From contig NZ_BSNY01000012.1 in assembly GCF_030160235.1 (NCBI RefSeq), forward strand, positions 248,001-312,000: a DNA stretch of 64,000 nt, written 5' to 3'. The position numbers and the translations under genes were made by a program. The stretch is from Mesorhizobium huakuii. Lineage in GTDB: Bacteria; Pseudomonadota; Alphaproteobacteria; Rhizobiales; Rhizobiaceae. The notes beneath the pieces are model-generated. The model saw only the letters and a program-made list of their open reading frames with translations, was not told where the DNA came from and made no database searches. Shown in pieces: positions 1 to 10,008 of this stretch (position 1 is its first letter; each line of letters starts with the position of its first letter).

Positions 1-94
1 CATGGACGACGAAGTCGGTTTCGGTGATGGTGCGGCCGCTGGTCAGCCGCGAAGAGCCGATCTCATAGTCTTCGAAATAGGTGATCTGTTCCAT
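1..94 (-). CDS. MaoC-family dehydratase, N-terminal fragment
   Basis: Only the first 31 codons are inside the window; the gene continues past the left edge. The start ([11 protein letters not shown], then [13 protein letters not shown]) matches the opening of MaoC/hot-dog-fold enoyl-CoA hydratases, which hydrate or dehydrate acyl-CoA esters in the cytoplasm. The ATG overlaps the stop of the upstream oxidoreductase gene as TGATG, so it is the last visible gene of a leftward sugar operon. The catalytic Asp/His motif lies outside the window. A second, complete MaoC gene lies at 11167-11718. Family assignment is fairly safe; substrate is unknown. Confidence 0.75.
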   Translation of the reverse strand, partial: MEQITYFEDYEIGSSRLTSGRTITETDFVVH

Positions 95-1170
95 CAGGGT
101 CTTTCCGCGATCGGCGTCGCCGGCGCCGCGCTCGATCTATAGGCGGCTTCCACCAGCGCCATGGTGCTCCAGGCGTCCTCGACCGAGCTGACCAGCTCGC
201 CGTCTTCTCCTGATGCAAAGCGCTGCACATTGGCCATGCGCCCGACGAAAGCGTCGGGGAACCATTCGCCGGCAAGCGGTACCGCGATCCAGTCCGTCGC
301 GCCCTTCGGATGGATTTCCAGAATATCCGGTTCGCCCCGGGGATAGTCGAGGTTGAGGCCGAGCTTGAGATAGGCCGCCCCCTCCGTGCCGCAGATGCGG
401 AACTCGCAGGCCTGGTGCCGGCGGCCGAACTTGTGGTCATGGTTGATCGACAGCGCGCAGCGCACCGTGTCGCCATAGTCGAGAATGGCGCTGGTGCGCG
501 TCTGCGCCACCTTGTGGTTGGGATGGCCGAGCGTCTTGGCGTGGACGCCCTTGGGATCGCCGAGCAATTGCCTGACAAGATCGAGATAGTGGATCGAGTG
601 CATGGCGATCTCGACGCGCGGCGCCTTGAGCAGGAACTCCCACAACTCCCACGGTGTCGCCAGCGCCAGCCAGGCATCGAAGTCGACGACTTCGCCGAGC
701 CAGCCCTTGGCGATGGCGTCCTTGAGCGCCAGCATCATCGGCGCGAAGCGCAACTGGAAGTTCACTGCCGCCTTGAGGTTCTTGGCGCGGCAGATTTCGA
801 GGATTTCGGTCGCCTCGCCGAGATAGTTGCCCATCGGCTTCTGGATCAATGCAACCGCACCGTCGGGCAGAGCTTTCAGGATCTCGGCATGCCGTCCCGG
901 CGGTGTCGCCAGATCGAAGATCGCATCCTGGACGGATGCGGCTTCGTCGGCCGAACGGAACGCCGTCACGCCCCATTTGTCGGCCAGGGTCTTCGCCTTG
1001 GTCTGGTCCGGATCATAGAGGCCGGCAATCGGAAAGCCGGCTTTGCGATAGGCGGGAAAATGCGCGTCGCCGACGATCGATCCGGCACCGAAAGTGACGA
1101 TCGGGCGAGGCTCCGAGGGTTTTGGCCAGGACTGGACGAGCAAGGCGGGGTCGAAACCGCCCTCAATCAT
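94..1170 (-). CDS. Gfo/Idh/MocA-family NAD(P)-dependent oxidoreductase
   Basis: A 358-residue cytoplasmic dehydrogenase of the glucose-fructose/inositol oxidoreductase family, which oxidises sugar or cyclitol hydroxyls. A Rossmann motif (GAGSIVG, residues 28-34) comes after an unusually long N-terminal lead of about 20 residues. The usual EKP motif appears as QKP (110-112), keeping the catalytic-type Lys111. HSIHYLD (191-197) matches the conserved region carrying the active-site His. The ATG at 1170 is chosen over a longer frame because it begins just inside the end of the upstream mutarotase-like gene (8-base overlap), and the extra upstream residues are low-complexity shadow. Context suggests oxidation of a sugar or sugar acid; the substrate cannot be read from sequence. 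Confidence 0.85.
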   Translation of the reverse strand: MIEGGFDPALLVQSWPKPSEPRPIVTFGAGSIVGDAHFPAYRKAGFPIAGLYDPDQTKAKTLADKWGVTAFRSADEAASVQDAIFDLATPPGRHAEILKALPDGAVALIQKPMGNYLGEATEILEICRAKNLKAAVNFQLRFAPMMLALKDAIAKGWLGEVVDFDAWLALATPWELWEFLLKAPRVEIAMHSIHYLDLVRQLLGDPKGVHAKTLGHPNHKVAQTRTSAILDYGDTVRCALSINHDHKFGRRHQACEFRICGTEGAAYLKLGLNLDYPRGEPDILEIHPKGATDWIAVPLAGEWFPDAFVGRMANVQRFASGEDGELVSSVEDAWSTMALVEAAYRSSAAPATPIAERP

Positions 1171-1492
1171 AGTGGAAGACCTCGTCCATGCTGGCCCACC
1201 ATTCGCCCTCCTTGCGGGTCGTGAGCGGCTCCTGGCACGGTATGCAGACCGCCCACCATTCCTGCGTCTTCGGATCGGCGGCCATCTTGGCCATGTCGGC
1301 GGCATAGTCGGTGCCATGATATTCGAAATAGGAAAACAGCAGGTTCTCCGGTCGCTTCAGATAGATCGAGTAATTCTTGATGTTGCAGGCCGAGATCATG
1401 GTCAGCACGTCGGGCCAGACGGCGGCATGCAGGCGGACATACTCCTCGACCTTTTCCGGCTTCAGCCCCAGCACCATGCCCATTCGCTGCAT
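1163..1492 (-). CDS. L-rhamnose mutarotase (RhaM)-like protein
   Basis: A 109-residue dimeric ferredoxin-like-fold protein of the RhaM family, whose members interconvert sugar anomers. E. coli RhaM is 104 residues, and its active-site residues Tyr18 and His22 fall at the same positions here; the tryptophan pair is present as W79-W80. The neighbours are an acid-sugar dehydratase upstream and an oxidoreductase downstream rather than RhaA/RhaB/RhaD, so the substrate is probably a rhamnose- or fucose-like sugar handled by oxidation. Its stop overlaps the next start by 8 bases, consistent with translational coupling. Family call is strong; exact sugar is inference. Confidence 0.85.
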   Translation of the reverse strand: MQRMGMVLGLKPEKVEEYVRLHAAVWPDVLTMISACNIKNYSIYLKRPENLLFSYFEYHGTDYAADMAKMAADPKTQEWWAVCIPCQEPLTTRKEGEWWASMDEVFHYD

Positions 1493-1501
1493 ATCCGACT
1501 C

Positions 1502-2614
1502 CTATCTGGTGATCGCCGTGGTGAATTCGGCGATGCTCATGGCCTTGACCGCATCCCAGTCCCAGTCGATGCCGATGCCGGGTTCGTCGGGCGCCAGCGC
1601 ATGCCCATCCTCGATGCGCATGTGCTTGCCGGTCAACTGGTCGAGTTGCGGAATGTACTCGACATACCTGCCGTTCTGAACCGCGCAGGTCAAGCTGACA
1701 TGCAGCTCCATCAGGAAATGCGGGCAGACCGGAATGTCGAAGGCCTCCGCCGCATGGGCGATCTTGAGCCAGGGTGTGATGCCGCCGATGCGGCCGACAT
1801 CGACCTGTACGATCGAGCAGGCACCTTTCTGCATGTATTCGCGGAAATGGCGTATCGAATAGAGCGATTCGCCAATGGCGATCGGCGTCGGCGTCGAGTT
1901 GGACAACCTGATATGGCCGTCAATATCGTCGGCCGGCAGCGGCTCCTCGATCCAGGCGAGGTCGAGTTCGCGCAGCCGCGCCGCGCGCCGGATCGCCTCG
2001 TCGACTGAAAACCCCTGGTTGGCGTCGGTCATGATCTCGTAGCCGTCGCCCACCGCCTTGCGCACCGCCGACAGCCGGGCGAGATCCTCCGACCCGTGCG
2101 GCCTGCCGATCTTCACCTTCGAGCCGCGAAATCCCATGGCCTTGGCGGCCAGTGCGTCGTCGACAAGTGCCTGTGTCTCGATGTGCAGCCAGCCGCCCTC
2201 GGTGGTATAGAGCGGGCAGCGGTCCTTGGCGCCGCCGGCCAGTTTCCACAGCGGCAGATTCTGCTTCTTTGCCCTCATATCCCAGAGCGCCGTATCGATC
2301 GCCGCGATCGCAATGGCGGTGATGGCGCCGATGGTGGTCGCATGGGTGGCGAATTCGAGATCGTGCCAGATCGCCTCGATCATGTCGGGGTCGCGGCCGA
2401 TCAGGCGCGGCGCGAGGTGGTCCGAGAGCAACCGCATCACCGACGAGCCGCCGGTGCCGATGGTGTAACTGTAGCCGGTGCCGACCGCGCCGTCGGAGTC
2501 GGTGATCGTGACGATAGGCGTTTCCTGGCTGGCGAAACTCTGGATGGCGTCCGTGCGCTTGACCTTGGGCACGAGGTCCACCATCCGCAGTTCGATCTTC
2601 TCGATTCTAGCCAT
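1502..2614 (-). CDS. Enolase-superfamily acid-sugar dehydratase (mandelate racemase subgroup)
   Basis: A 370-residue Mg-dependent enzyme. The mandelate-racemase-type active site is visible: KxK bases K166 and K168, metal ligands D197 (TDANQ), E223 (WIEEP) and E249 (GES), and the D272/H299 dyad (VDVGRIGG and CPHF). Family members abstract the alpha proton of a carboxylate; most with KxK and the Asp-His dyad are sugar-acid dehydratases (galactarate, talarate, fuconate or lyxonate type), forming a 2-keto-3-deoxy acid. It lies three bases after the importer ATPase gene and upstream of the mutarotase, so it belongs to the sugar operon. The specific substrate cannot be assigned from motifs alone. 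Confidence 0.88.
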   Translation of the reverse strand: MARIEKIELRMVDLVPKVKRTDAIQSFASQETPIVTITDSDGAVGTGYSYTIGTGGSSVMRLLSDHLAPRLIGRDPDMIEAIWHDLEFATHATTIGAITAIAIAAIDTALWDMRAKKQNLPLWKLAGGAKDRCPLYTTEGGWLHIETQALVDDALAAKAMGFRGSKVKIGRPHGSEDLARLSAVRKAVGDGYEIMTDANQGFSVDEAIRRAARLRELDLAWIEEPLPADDIDGHIRLSNSTPTPIAIGESLYSIRHFREYMQKGACSIVQVDVGRIGGITPWLKIAHAAEAFDIPVCPHFLMELHVSLTCAVQNGRYVEYIPQLDQLTGKHMRIEDGHALAPDEPGIGIDWDWDAVKAMSIAEFTTAITR

Positions 2615-2617
2615 CGG

Positions 2618-3715
<1,098 letters not shown>

Positions 3716-3719
3716 GGAA

Positions 3720-4586
3720 TCAGCCTTTCACCGCGCCGGAGGTCAGGCCGCCGACAAGGTGTTTCTGGACGATGTAGGTGAGGGTGAGCGCCGGAATGAT
3801 CATCACCACGGCCAGCGCGCACATGCCGCGCCAGTCGATGGTGAATTCGGCCGTGTAGTCGAGCAGGCCGACCGGCAGCGTCTTGGCGCTGACCGAGCGG
3901 GTCAGTTGCGAAGCCAGCGCGAACTCGTTCCAGCAGGTCAGGAAGGCAAAGATCGCGGCCGACGCGATGCCGGGACCGGCGAGCGGGAACTCGACCTGCC
4001 AGAAGGCCTGCCAGCGCGTGCAGCCATCGATCTGTGCTGCCTCCGCGAGGTCTTTCGGCACCTGGCGGAAGAAGCCGTCGATCAGCCAGATGGTGAACGG
4101 CACGTTGAGCGCGACATAGGCGAGGATTAGCCCGAAATGCGTGTCGATGATGCCGAGCCGCACATAGAGGAAGAACAAAGGCAGCGACAGTGCGATGCCC
4201 GGCACCGTGCGCGTCAGCATCAGGCCGAGGAAGACGCTGGATTTGCCGCGGAAGCGGTAGCGCGCGAAGGCATAGCCGCCGGCCATGCCGATGGCGACCG
4301 CAATGATCGTCGAGGTCACCGAGATGATCAGCGAATTGCGGAAATATTCGATGACCGGGATGCCGCCCTTGCCGATCCCTGAGAACATCGAGACATAGGC
4401 GTCAAACGAAATCTCCTGCGGGATCCACACAGGCGGCTTGGCCATGATCTCGACGGTCGGCCGCAGCGATGACAGCACGATCCAGAGGCCGGGCAGGCAG
4501 ATCGTCAGCATCGCCAGGAACAGGCCGATGCGATGGACGATGCCCAGCAGCCGGCGCTTGAGGCGGGCGGAAGAATTCTCGTCCAT
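3720..4586 (-). CDS. Carbohydrate ABC importer permease (MalG-type)
   Basis: A 288-residue inner-membrane permease with about six hydrophobic helices and the cytoplasmic EAA loop (EAAQIDGCTRWQAFW), which docks to the ATPase. The N-terminus runs from a short basic stretch straight into a transmembrane helix, and it ends in a short basic tail, as MalG-type subunits do. The ATG at 4586 overlaps the stop of the partner permease as TGATG; the longer upstream frame is an antisense-like shadow inside that partner. Encoded between the partner permease and the ATPase. Confidence 0.92.
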   Translation of the reverse strand: MDENSSARLKRRLLGIVHRIGLFLAMLTICLPGLWIVLSSLRPTVEIMAKPPVWIPQEISFDAYVSMFSGIGKGGIPVIEYFRNSLIISVTSTIIAVAIGMAGGYAFARYRFRGKSSVFLGLMLTRTVPGIALSLPLFFLYVRLGIIDTHFGLILAYVALNVPFTIWLIDGFFRQVPKDLAEAAQIDGCTRWQAFWQVEFPLAGPGIASAAIFAFLTCWNEFALASQLTRSVSAKTLPVGLLDYTAEFTIDWRGMCALAVVMIIPALTLTYIVQKHLVGGLTSGAVKG

Positions 4587-5482
4587 CACCACTCCGCACC
4601 GATCTGCGTGCGCGCCGCGGCGAGCTTGTTGAAGAAATAGACGGTGAAGGCGATCGACAGCAGGATCGAGAAATAGGCCATGGCGTTGGCCATGCCCATG
4701 CGTCCGTCGCTGTAGGCGGTGCGCGCCACCAGCGTCCACAACAGCTCGGTTCGGCCCGCCGGTCCGCCATCGGTCATGATCTTGACGATGTCATAGGCGC
4801 GCGCGACGTCGAGCGAACGGATGGTCATGGCGATATAGGCGAAAGGCATGACGAACGGCCACGTCACATAGCGGAATGTCTGCCACGGCGTGCAGCCGTC
4901 GACGCGCGCCGCCTCGATCGGCTCCTTGGGCATGGCGAGCAGGCCGGCGAGGATCAGAATGGCGAAGATCGCGGTCGACGACCAGATCTCGGCGATCGAG
5001 ATGGCGATGAAAGCGAGATGGCCCTCGATCAGCCACGGGATCGCGTCCTGCGTGATGCCGAGCGACTGCAGGGCATTGTTCACCAGGCCGATATTGTCGT
5101 TGAACATGAACTTGAACTGGAAGCCGACGAGGATCGGCGAGAACATCATCGGAAACATCATCAGCGTGCGCAGGATGCGCTGGCCGCGCGTCGCCTTCTC
5201 GACCAGCATGGCGAGCCCCAGGCCGAGCAGCATTTCGAGATTGAGCGCGATGGTCAGCAGCAGCACCGTGCGCCCGAACGCCCACCAGAAATCGGTGTTG
5301 GCCAGGATCGAGAGATAGTTCCGCAAGCCGACGAAGACGAAGAACGTTTCGGGCTTGGTCAGGCGGAACGGTGTGAAGCTGGAATAGAGCGACAGAAGCA
5401 GCGGCACGACGACGACCGCGGCCAGCACGATGAAGGCTGGAAGCAGCAGCAGGAATGGCGCCGATGGCTTGAAGCCCTTCAT
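4586..5482 (-). CDS. Carbohydrate ABC importer permease (MalF-type)
   Basis: A 298-residue inner-membrane permease with a strongly hydrophobic first helix, the extended periplasmic loop typical of MalF-like subunits, and the EAA loop (EAARVDGCTPWQTFR). The start at 5482 begins directly with a short basic segment and the first helix. It follows the binding-protein gene after 122 bases that contain a near-perfect hairpin, an arrangement that commonly lets the binding protein be made in excess over the permeases. Substrate is probably the sugar processed by the downstream dehydratase and oxidoreductase. Confidence 0.92.
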   Translation of the reverse strand: MKGFKPSAPFLLLLPAFIVLAAVVVVPLLLSLYSSFTPFRLTKPETFFVFVGLRNYLSILANTDFWWAFGRTVLLLTIALNLEMLLGLGLAMLVEKATRGQRILRTLMMFPMMFSPILVGFQFKFMFNDNIGLVNNALQSLGITQDAIPWLIEGHLAFIAISIAEIWSSTAIFAILILAGLLAMPKEPIEAARVDGCTPWQTFRYVTWPFVMPFAYIAMTIRSLDVARAYDIVKIMTDGGPAGRTELLWTLVARTAYSDGRMGMANAMAYFSILLSIAFTVYFFNKLAAARTQIGAEW

Positions 5483-5564
5483 CAGAATCCTGTGGGGTTT
5501 TGCATTGCGTGGGCGGGGCGCCGAAAGGCGGTGTGCATCGCGGCGCCTCCGACGAGACGCGATC

Positions 5565-5589
5565 GCCTCCCCCATCATGATGGGGAGGC
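5565..5589 (-). terminator. Hairpin between binding-protein and permease genes
   Basis: Near-perfect dyad: GCCTCCCC and GGGGAGGC arms around a centre based on ATCATGAT, with one unpaired C. No T-run follows. It sits 15 bases after the binding-protein stop codon on the transcribed strand. It may stop part of the transcription or protect the upstream mRNA end. Function is inferred. Confidence 0.4.
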
Positions 5590-5604
5590 AGCCTTGGGAC
5601 GGCT

Positions 5605-6921
5605 CTAGAGCTTGCCGGCATCCTGCAGGATCTGCGTCGCCTTGGCGGCGGCTTCGTCCAATGCCTGCTTGGAGGTCTTGTCGCCAAGGATTGCAGCCTG
5701 CAGTTCCGGATAGACGGCGTTGGAGATTTCGATCCACTCCGGCGTCTGCGGCACGGCGAAGGCGTGCTTGGCTTCTTCCTGGAAGGCGGACAGAACCTCC
5801 TTCTTGTAGGGATCGTTCTCGGCCTGCTTCAGGTCCCAGTCCCACACCGCGGTGCGGGTCGGCAGCGGGCCTGCTGCGGCCTCGAGTTTCTGGCTGTCCT
5901 CGTTGGTCAACCACCAGACCAGCGAGGCCGCTGCCTCCTTGTGCGGGCAGTTCTCGGTCACCGAGAAGCCGTGGAAACCGGACCAGCCGGTGCGCTTGCC
6001 GGAAGAGCCCTTCGGCGCGACCTTCACGCCGACATTGCCCGCAACCTTCGACGATTTCGGATCGTTGAAGAACCCGGCCCAACCCGGCCAATCCAGATTG
6101 ATGGCGACGGTGCCCGAGGCAAAGCCCTGGCCGAGATCGTCCCAGAGATAGTTGGTCGTTCCGGCCGGCACCGCCTTGGCCTTGTACAGATTGACGAACC
6201 AGTCGAGCGCCCGGATACCGGCCTCGGAGTTGAAGACCGGCTTGCCGTCCTTGTCAAGATATTCGCCGCCCTCGGCGACCACCATCTCGTAGAAACGGCC
6301 GTTGATCGCCTCTTCCTTGCCGGCGAACTGCGTGCCGTAGAAATTAGGCGGGTTGGCGAAGAACTCGGCCTGGTCGGTGACTTCCTTCCAGCTGTCCGGC
6401 GGCACCAGGTCATAGCCGTATTTAGCCTTGAATTTGGTCTTGTTGTCGGCGTTCTCGTAGAGGCTCTTCTGGTAGTAGAGCGCCGAGACGTCGAATTGCG
6501 CGCGCGGCAGCATCTCGAGCTTGCCGTCGATGGTTGCCGCCTTGATCGTCGACGGCACGAAGGCGTCGATCTCTTCCTTGGGCAGCAATTTGCTGAGGTC
6601 TGTGTAGAGGCCGGTATATTGCGGCGCGAAGGACGAATGGTTCCAGCCGACGCACCAGTTGGTGCTGCCGGAAGCGATGTCGGACTTCAACTCCTTGTCG
6701 ATGTCGAAGCCATTTTTCTTGGTCAGGATGTTGACCTTGGCGCCGGTCGCCTTCTCCCACTCGGGAATGCGCTCATAGAGCTTTTCATATTGCTGGCCGC
6801 CGATCAGTTTCACGTCGACGGTGACGCCTTCGAATTTGCCGGGCAGGTCGCCGGCAAGGGCCGTGCCTGCACCAAATGCAAGCAATGCGCCGGCGGAGAC
6901 GCCGGAAAGCAGTCTGTTCAT
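5605..6921 (-). CDS. Periplasmic sugar-binding protein of a CUT1 importer
   Basis: A 438-residue extracellular solute-binding protein (family 1). A typical Sec signal peptide ends near residue 22 (TALA before GDLPG). The mature part has the Trp- and Asp-rich sugar-binding character of the family (WCVGWNHSSF, NYLWDDLGQG, LDWPGWAGFF). The start at 6921 is preceded by a strong GGGAGGAAAC ribosome-binding site; an 18-residue upstream extension is rejected because it precedes the signal peptide and lacks such a site. First gene of the leftward operon, divergent from an IclR regulator. Confidence 0.93.
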   Translation of the reverse strand: MNRLLSGVSAGALLAFGAGTALAGDLPGKFEGVTVDVKLIGGQQYEKLYERIPEWEKATGAKVNILTKKNGFDIDKELKSDIASGSTNWCVGWNHSSFAPQYTGLYTDLSKLLPKEEIDAFVPSTIKAATIDGKLEMLPRAQFDVSALYYQKSLYENADNKTKFKAKYGYDLVPPDSWKEVTDQAEFFANPPNFYGTQFAGKEEAINGRFYEMVVAEGGEYLDKDGKPVFNSEAGIRALDWFVNLYKAKAVPAGTTNYLWDDLGQGFASGTVAINLDWPGWAGFFNDPKSSKVAGNVGVKVAPKGSSGKRTGWSGFHGFSVTENCPHKEAAASLVWWLTNEDSQKLEAAAGPLPTRTAVWDWDLKQAENDPYKKEVLSAFQEEAKHAFAVPQTPEWIEISNAVYPELQAAILGDKTSKQALDEAAAKATQILQDAGKL

Positions 6922-6985
6922 TGGTTTCCTCCCTGGGTGCGCCTTAGCGGCGACCGCAACTTGTCCGCGTGACAAGAAACGCTAC

Positions 6986-7064
6986 ATTCATATACAAACA
7001 AAACATTCATCCGTACGTCAAGGCGAAATTTGTTTCCGCCGGCCGCATTCCTGCGTATATGAAG
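6986..7064. promoter_or_regulatory. Divergent control region between binding protein and IclR
   Basis: The 169-base gap between the two divergent starts is AT-rich and holds two symmetric signals. ATTCATATAC at 6986-6995 and GTATATGAAG at 7055-7064 form an inverted pair (9 of 10 bases complementary). GAAATTTGTTTC at 7025-7036 has GAAA/TTTC arms around four bases, similar in shape to known IclR-family sites. Binding by the adjacent IclR protein is inference. Confidence 0.35.
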
Positions 7065-7090
7065 GGCAGAATTCACTGGAGAAATGCCTC

Positions 7091-7876
7091 ATGGACGACA
7101 GCGAAGATGAGCGCTACCGCGCGCCGGCGCTCGACAAGGGGCTCGACATCCTGGAACTGCTGGCAGGTGTCGACGGCGGTCTGACCCAGGCCGAAATCGC
7201 CAAGAAACTCGACCGCAGCCCCAACGAATTCTACCGCATGCTCGACCGGCTGGTGCGGCGCGGCTATGTCACAAGGCTTGACGGCGATCGCTATTCACTG
7301 ACGCTGAAACTGTTCGGCCTGGCGCAATTGCACGCTCCGGTGCGGCGGCTGGTTTCCTACGCGACGCCGTTGATGCGCGAGCTGGCCGAGATCTCGCAGC
7401 AGGCCAATCAACTCGTTGTTTTTGATCGCGGTTCCGCCGTCGTCATCGCCCAGCAGGAGGCGCCGAACTATTGGGGCATCTCGATCCGGGTGGGCTCCCA
7501 CATCAGCCTGTTCGACACTGGTTCGGGTCATGTGCTGCTTGCCTTCCGCTCGCAGGAAGAGCGGCAGATGATGATCTCCGAACATGTCCGCAGCACCGAC
7601 AAGTCGGCGCAGTCGGCCGAGTTCTTCACCCGGCTCGACCAGATCCGCGACCGTGGCTACGAGATGATGGCCTCGATGCAGACCGCCGGCGTCTTCAACC
7701 TGTCGGCACCGGTGCGCAGTTCTGACGGCAAGGCCATCGCCGCCCTGTCCATTCCCTACATCACCGTGGTCAATGCGCCGTCCGCGCCCGATATCACCAG
7801 GACCATCGAGCTGCTGCTCGCGACCTGCGAGAAGCTGTCGCATCTGGCCGGGTCGGCTGTAGGGTCGGCAGCATAA
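7091..7876 (+). CDS. IclR-family transcriptional regulator
   Basis: A 261-residue regulator. Residues about 12-75 form the winged helix-turn-helix (LDKGLDILELLA, then GLTQAEIAKKLDRSPNEFYR); the rest is the IclR effector-binding (GAF-like) domain. The ATG at 7091 follows a GGAG ribosome site at 7078-7081; the longer frame reading back into the divergent promoter is rejected. Its position between the importer operon and the lactonase gene makes it the likely regulator of the sugar-acid pathway, sensing an intermediate. Whether it represses or activates cannot be told. Confidence 0.92.
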   Translation: MDDSEDERYRAPALDKGLDILELLAGVDGGLTQAEIAKKLDRSPNEFYRMLDRLVRRGYVTRLDGDRYSLTLKLFGLAQLHAPVRRLVSYATPLMRELAEISQQANQLVVFDRGSAVVIAQQEAPNYWGISIRVGSHISLFDTGSGHVLLAFRSQEERQMMISEHVRSTDKSAQSAEFFTRLDQIRDRGYEMMASMQTAGVFNLSAPVRSSDGKAIAALSIPYITVVNAPSAPDITRTIELLLATCEKLSHLAGSAVGSAA

Positions 7877-7897
7877 ATTCTTATTTGAATAAAGAAT
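7877..7897. promoter_or_regulatory. AT-rich dyad before the amidohydrolase gene
   Basis: Directly after the IclR stop, ATTCTTATT and AATAAAGAAT form an imperfect inverted repeat around TG. The 66-base gap then contains an AT-rich stretch and GGAGGGAGGAG before the next start. It could be an operator or a weak hairpin; the sequence does not decide. Confidence 0.3.
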
Positions 7898-7942
7898 TCC
7901 TCCGTGGGATAATTTAAAAACACTGGAGGGAGGAGCCTCGCC

Positions 7943-8782
7943 ATGATCATCGACACCCATCTGCATCTCATCGATCGCTCGGCCTTGCGCTATCCCTGGC
8001 TTGCCGGCGTGCCGCCGCTCAACCGCGATTTCTCCTATGAGGAATACGCTGCCGAGGCGCAACGCGTCGGCGTCGAGCGCGTGCTGCATATGGAGGTCGA
8101 TGTCGATCCGGCTGACATCGAAGCCGAGACCGCACGTGTCGAAGGTCTGTCGCGGCAGGCTGGCAGCATGCTGGTCGGGGCGATCGCGTCCTGCCGGCCG
8201 GAAGACACGAATTTCCCGGCCTATCTCGAAAGGCAGCGGGCAAATCCTTTCGTCAAGGGCTTCCGCCGTGTGCTCCATGTCGTGCCCGACGATCTGTCGG
8301 AAGGCGCTGTGTTTCGCGAAAACATCAAGCGGCTTGGCGGCACCGGCCTGACCTTCGATCTCGTCGTGCTGCCGCACCAGATTCCGAAAGCGATAGCGCT
8401 GGCCGACCTCGCGCCCGACGTCCAGTTCGTTCTCGACCATTGCGGCGTCCCCGACATCAAGGGCGGAGCCGAGCATCCCTGGCGCGCGCATATGAGCGAG
8501 ATCGCGCGGCGTCCGAACGTCATGGCCAAGATCTCCGGCGTGGTCGCCTATGCCGATCCCGGCAGCTGGACGGTCGGGTCGCTGCGGCCGTATGTCGAGC
8601 ACACCATCGCCGCGTTCGGCTGGGACCGTGTCGTCTGGGGCAGCGACTGGCCGGTCTGCACGCTTGGTGGCGGCCTGTCGACCTGGGTGGCGGCGACCCA
8701 CGCGCTGCTTTCCGGCTGCAGCATCGCGGAGCGCGACCGGTTGCTGTCGGGCAATGCCCGCAAGCTCTGGCGGTTGGAATAG
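7943..8782 (+). CDS. Amidohydrolase-family lactonase-like hydrolase (COG3618 type)
   Basis: A 279-residue TIM-barrel hydrolase. It opens with the metal-binding HxH (DTHLHL, H6 and H8), followed by RYPW, which is typical of the fuconolactonase/2-pyrone-4,6-dicarboxylate lactonase group. Further likely active-site residues are H145, H166 (VLDHCG) and D235 (WGSDWP). These enzymes open sugar lactones or pyrone lactones in the cytoplasm. Codirectional with and 66 bases after the IclR gene. With the neighbouring dehydrogenase and acid-sugar dehydratase, a sugar-lactone hydrolase that supplies the acid is the best guess. Confidence 0.85.
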   Translation: MIIDTHLHLIDRSALRYPWLAGVPPLNRDFSYEEYAAEAQRVGVERVLHMEVDVDPADIEAETARVEGLSRQAGSMLVGAIASCRPEDTNFPAYLERQRANPFVKGFRRVLHVVPDDLSEGAVFRENIKRLGGTGLTFDLVVLPHQIPKAIALADLAPDVQFVLDHCGVPDIKGGAEHPWRAHMSEIARRPNVMAKISGVVAYADPGSWTVGSLRPYVEHTIAAFGWDRVVWGSDWPVCTLGGGLSTWVAATHALLSGCSIAERDRLLSGNARKLWRLE

Positions 8783-8791
8783 TTGGATTTG

Positions 8792-8810
8792 CCTCGGCGT
8801 CTCGCCGGGG
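8792..8810. terminator. Hairpin between convergent genes
   Basis: CCTCGGCG and CGCCGGGG arms with a TCT loop (one T-G wobble) lie in the 62-base gap between the rightward lactonase gene and the leftward solute-binding-like gene. No T-run. A plausible bidirectional terminator. Confidence 0.4.
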
Positions 8811-8844
8811 CGTGGCCCAGATGTCCTCTTCCGTCCGGTTTCGT

Positions 8845-10008
8845 TCAGGCTTCTCCACCGGCGGCGCCGGACACCTGCGCGGGGGCACTCTCCCGAAACA
8901 GGCTTATGAGATCGGCAACGACCTCGGCGGCTTTGTGCCTGGAAGTCATGCCGGACAGGATGCGGTCGGACGCTGCCTGCTGGAACGCCATGTAGCCGTC
9001 ATGACGCGGCCGCACCCATGCACCCTCCAGCGTCGCGCGCGTGTCGCGATAGAAATTGCCGGTCGCTGCGTTGACTGCCTGATCTTCCCAACCAGCCGCA
9101 TGGCCTGGTTGGCCACCGGCGGCGGCATAGGCGCCGCGCTGCACGTCGCCGCTGGCAACCCAATAGGCGAAGTCCGTCGCTGCATCTTTCGCCTTGGAAA
9201 AGGCTGATACCGCTATGCCCGTGCCGCCGAGCGCCGAACCGATTGGGCCGCTGAAGCCGACAGCCGGGATATCGGTGAAGGCCAGCCGGTGCGCGCGAAA
9301 CTCTGACATCGCATAGGAAACGTAGCCATAGATGAGTGGAGCGCAGACAATGCGGGAACCGGCCTCAGCCATGCGTTCGGAAACCGCGATCGGATCCATC
9401 TCCAGACAGGCCGGTTCGACCAGCGCGGCGATCTCCCGCATCATCTCGAAGACTTCGCTGCCCGTCTCGCGCTCGATGAGATCGCGAGACGGATCAGCCG
9501 CGCAAGCGTGCCCGAGATTGCCGGCAAGCGTGTAAAACACCATCAGCGCATGCGGCGGCCGCAGCGGCAAAAGCACGCGGCCTTGCCGGGCGAGTTCGAG
9601 CACCTCGCTCCAGCGCGCCGGCGGCGCATCGAGCGCGTCCGGCCGCCACGCCTGGACCTGGCTGGCCGCATCGATCGGGAAAGCCCATTGCCGCCCTTGC
9701 CAAGCGTAGCTCGGATAGGACTGGCCGACGCTGCCTGAGGCAAGCGCTATGCGCTCCGCCTCGCGGCCGGCGACATCCAGCGGCGCGAGGCAGCGTTCCG
9801 CGGTTATCTGGCCGACATGCGGGTGGTCGATGACGATGAGATCATAGGCGCGCGCCAGTTGCTCGACCGGGAAGGATTCGAAATCCTGCAGCGATCGCTT
9901 GTCCCATTGGATGGCGACGCCGGTCTTCTGCTGCCAGAGCGACGAGCAGGCGACCATCGGATCGTAGCCGCGCGGGTGGCTCCAGGTCATGCCCTTGAGC
10001 GTGGTCAC
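8845..10008 (-). CDS. Solute-binding-protein-like protein without signal peptide
   Basis: A 387-residue protein resembling extracellular solute-binding proteins of sugar importers: it ends each lobe with the usual motifs (GGTGIAVSAFSKAKDAATDFAYWVASG, then a segment like the family C-terminal region). It starts at a GTG that overlaps the CoA-transferase stop (GTGA). The N-terminus is polar and starts directly in the fold, so no Sec, Tat or lipoprotein signal is visible, and no permeases adjoin it. It may therefore be cytoplasmic, with a ligand-binding or auxiliary enzymatic role alongside the CoA-transferase and MaoC proteins. Function not known; the fold call is moderately sure. Confidence 0.65.
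   Translation of the reverse strand: MTTLKGMTWSHPRGYDPMVACSSLWQQKTGVAIQWDKRSLQDFESFPVEQLARAYDLIVIDHPHVGQITAERCLAPLDVAGREAERIALASGSVGQSYPSYAWQGRQWAFPIDAASQVQAWRPDALDAPPARWSEVLELARQGRVLLPLRPPHALMVFYTLAGNLGHACAADPSRDLIERETGSEVFEMMREIAALVEPACLEMDPIAVSERMAEAGSRIVCAPLIYGYVSYAMSEFRAHRLAFTDIPAVGFSGPIGSALGGTGIAVSAFSKAKDAATDFAYWVASGDVQRGAYAAAGGQPGHAAGWEDQAVNAATGNFYRDTRATLEGAWVRPRHDGYMAFQQAASDRILSGMTSRHKAAEVVADLISLFRESAPAQVSGAAGGEA

Noticed and set aside
310-1224. A 304-codon rightward frame opposite the Gfo/Idh/MocA gene
   Set aside because: The minus-strand protein has the Rossmann and QKP motifs; the plus frame does not resemble a known protein.
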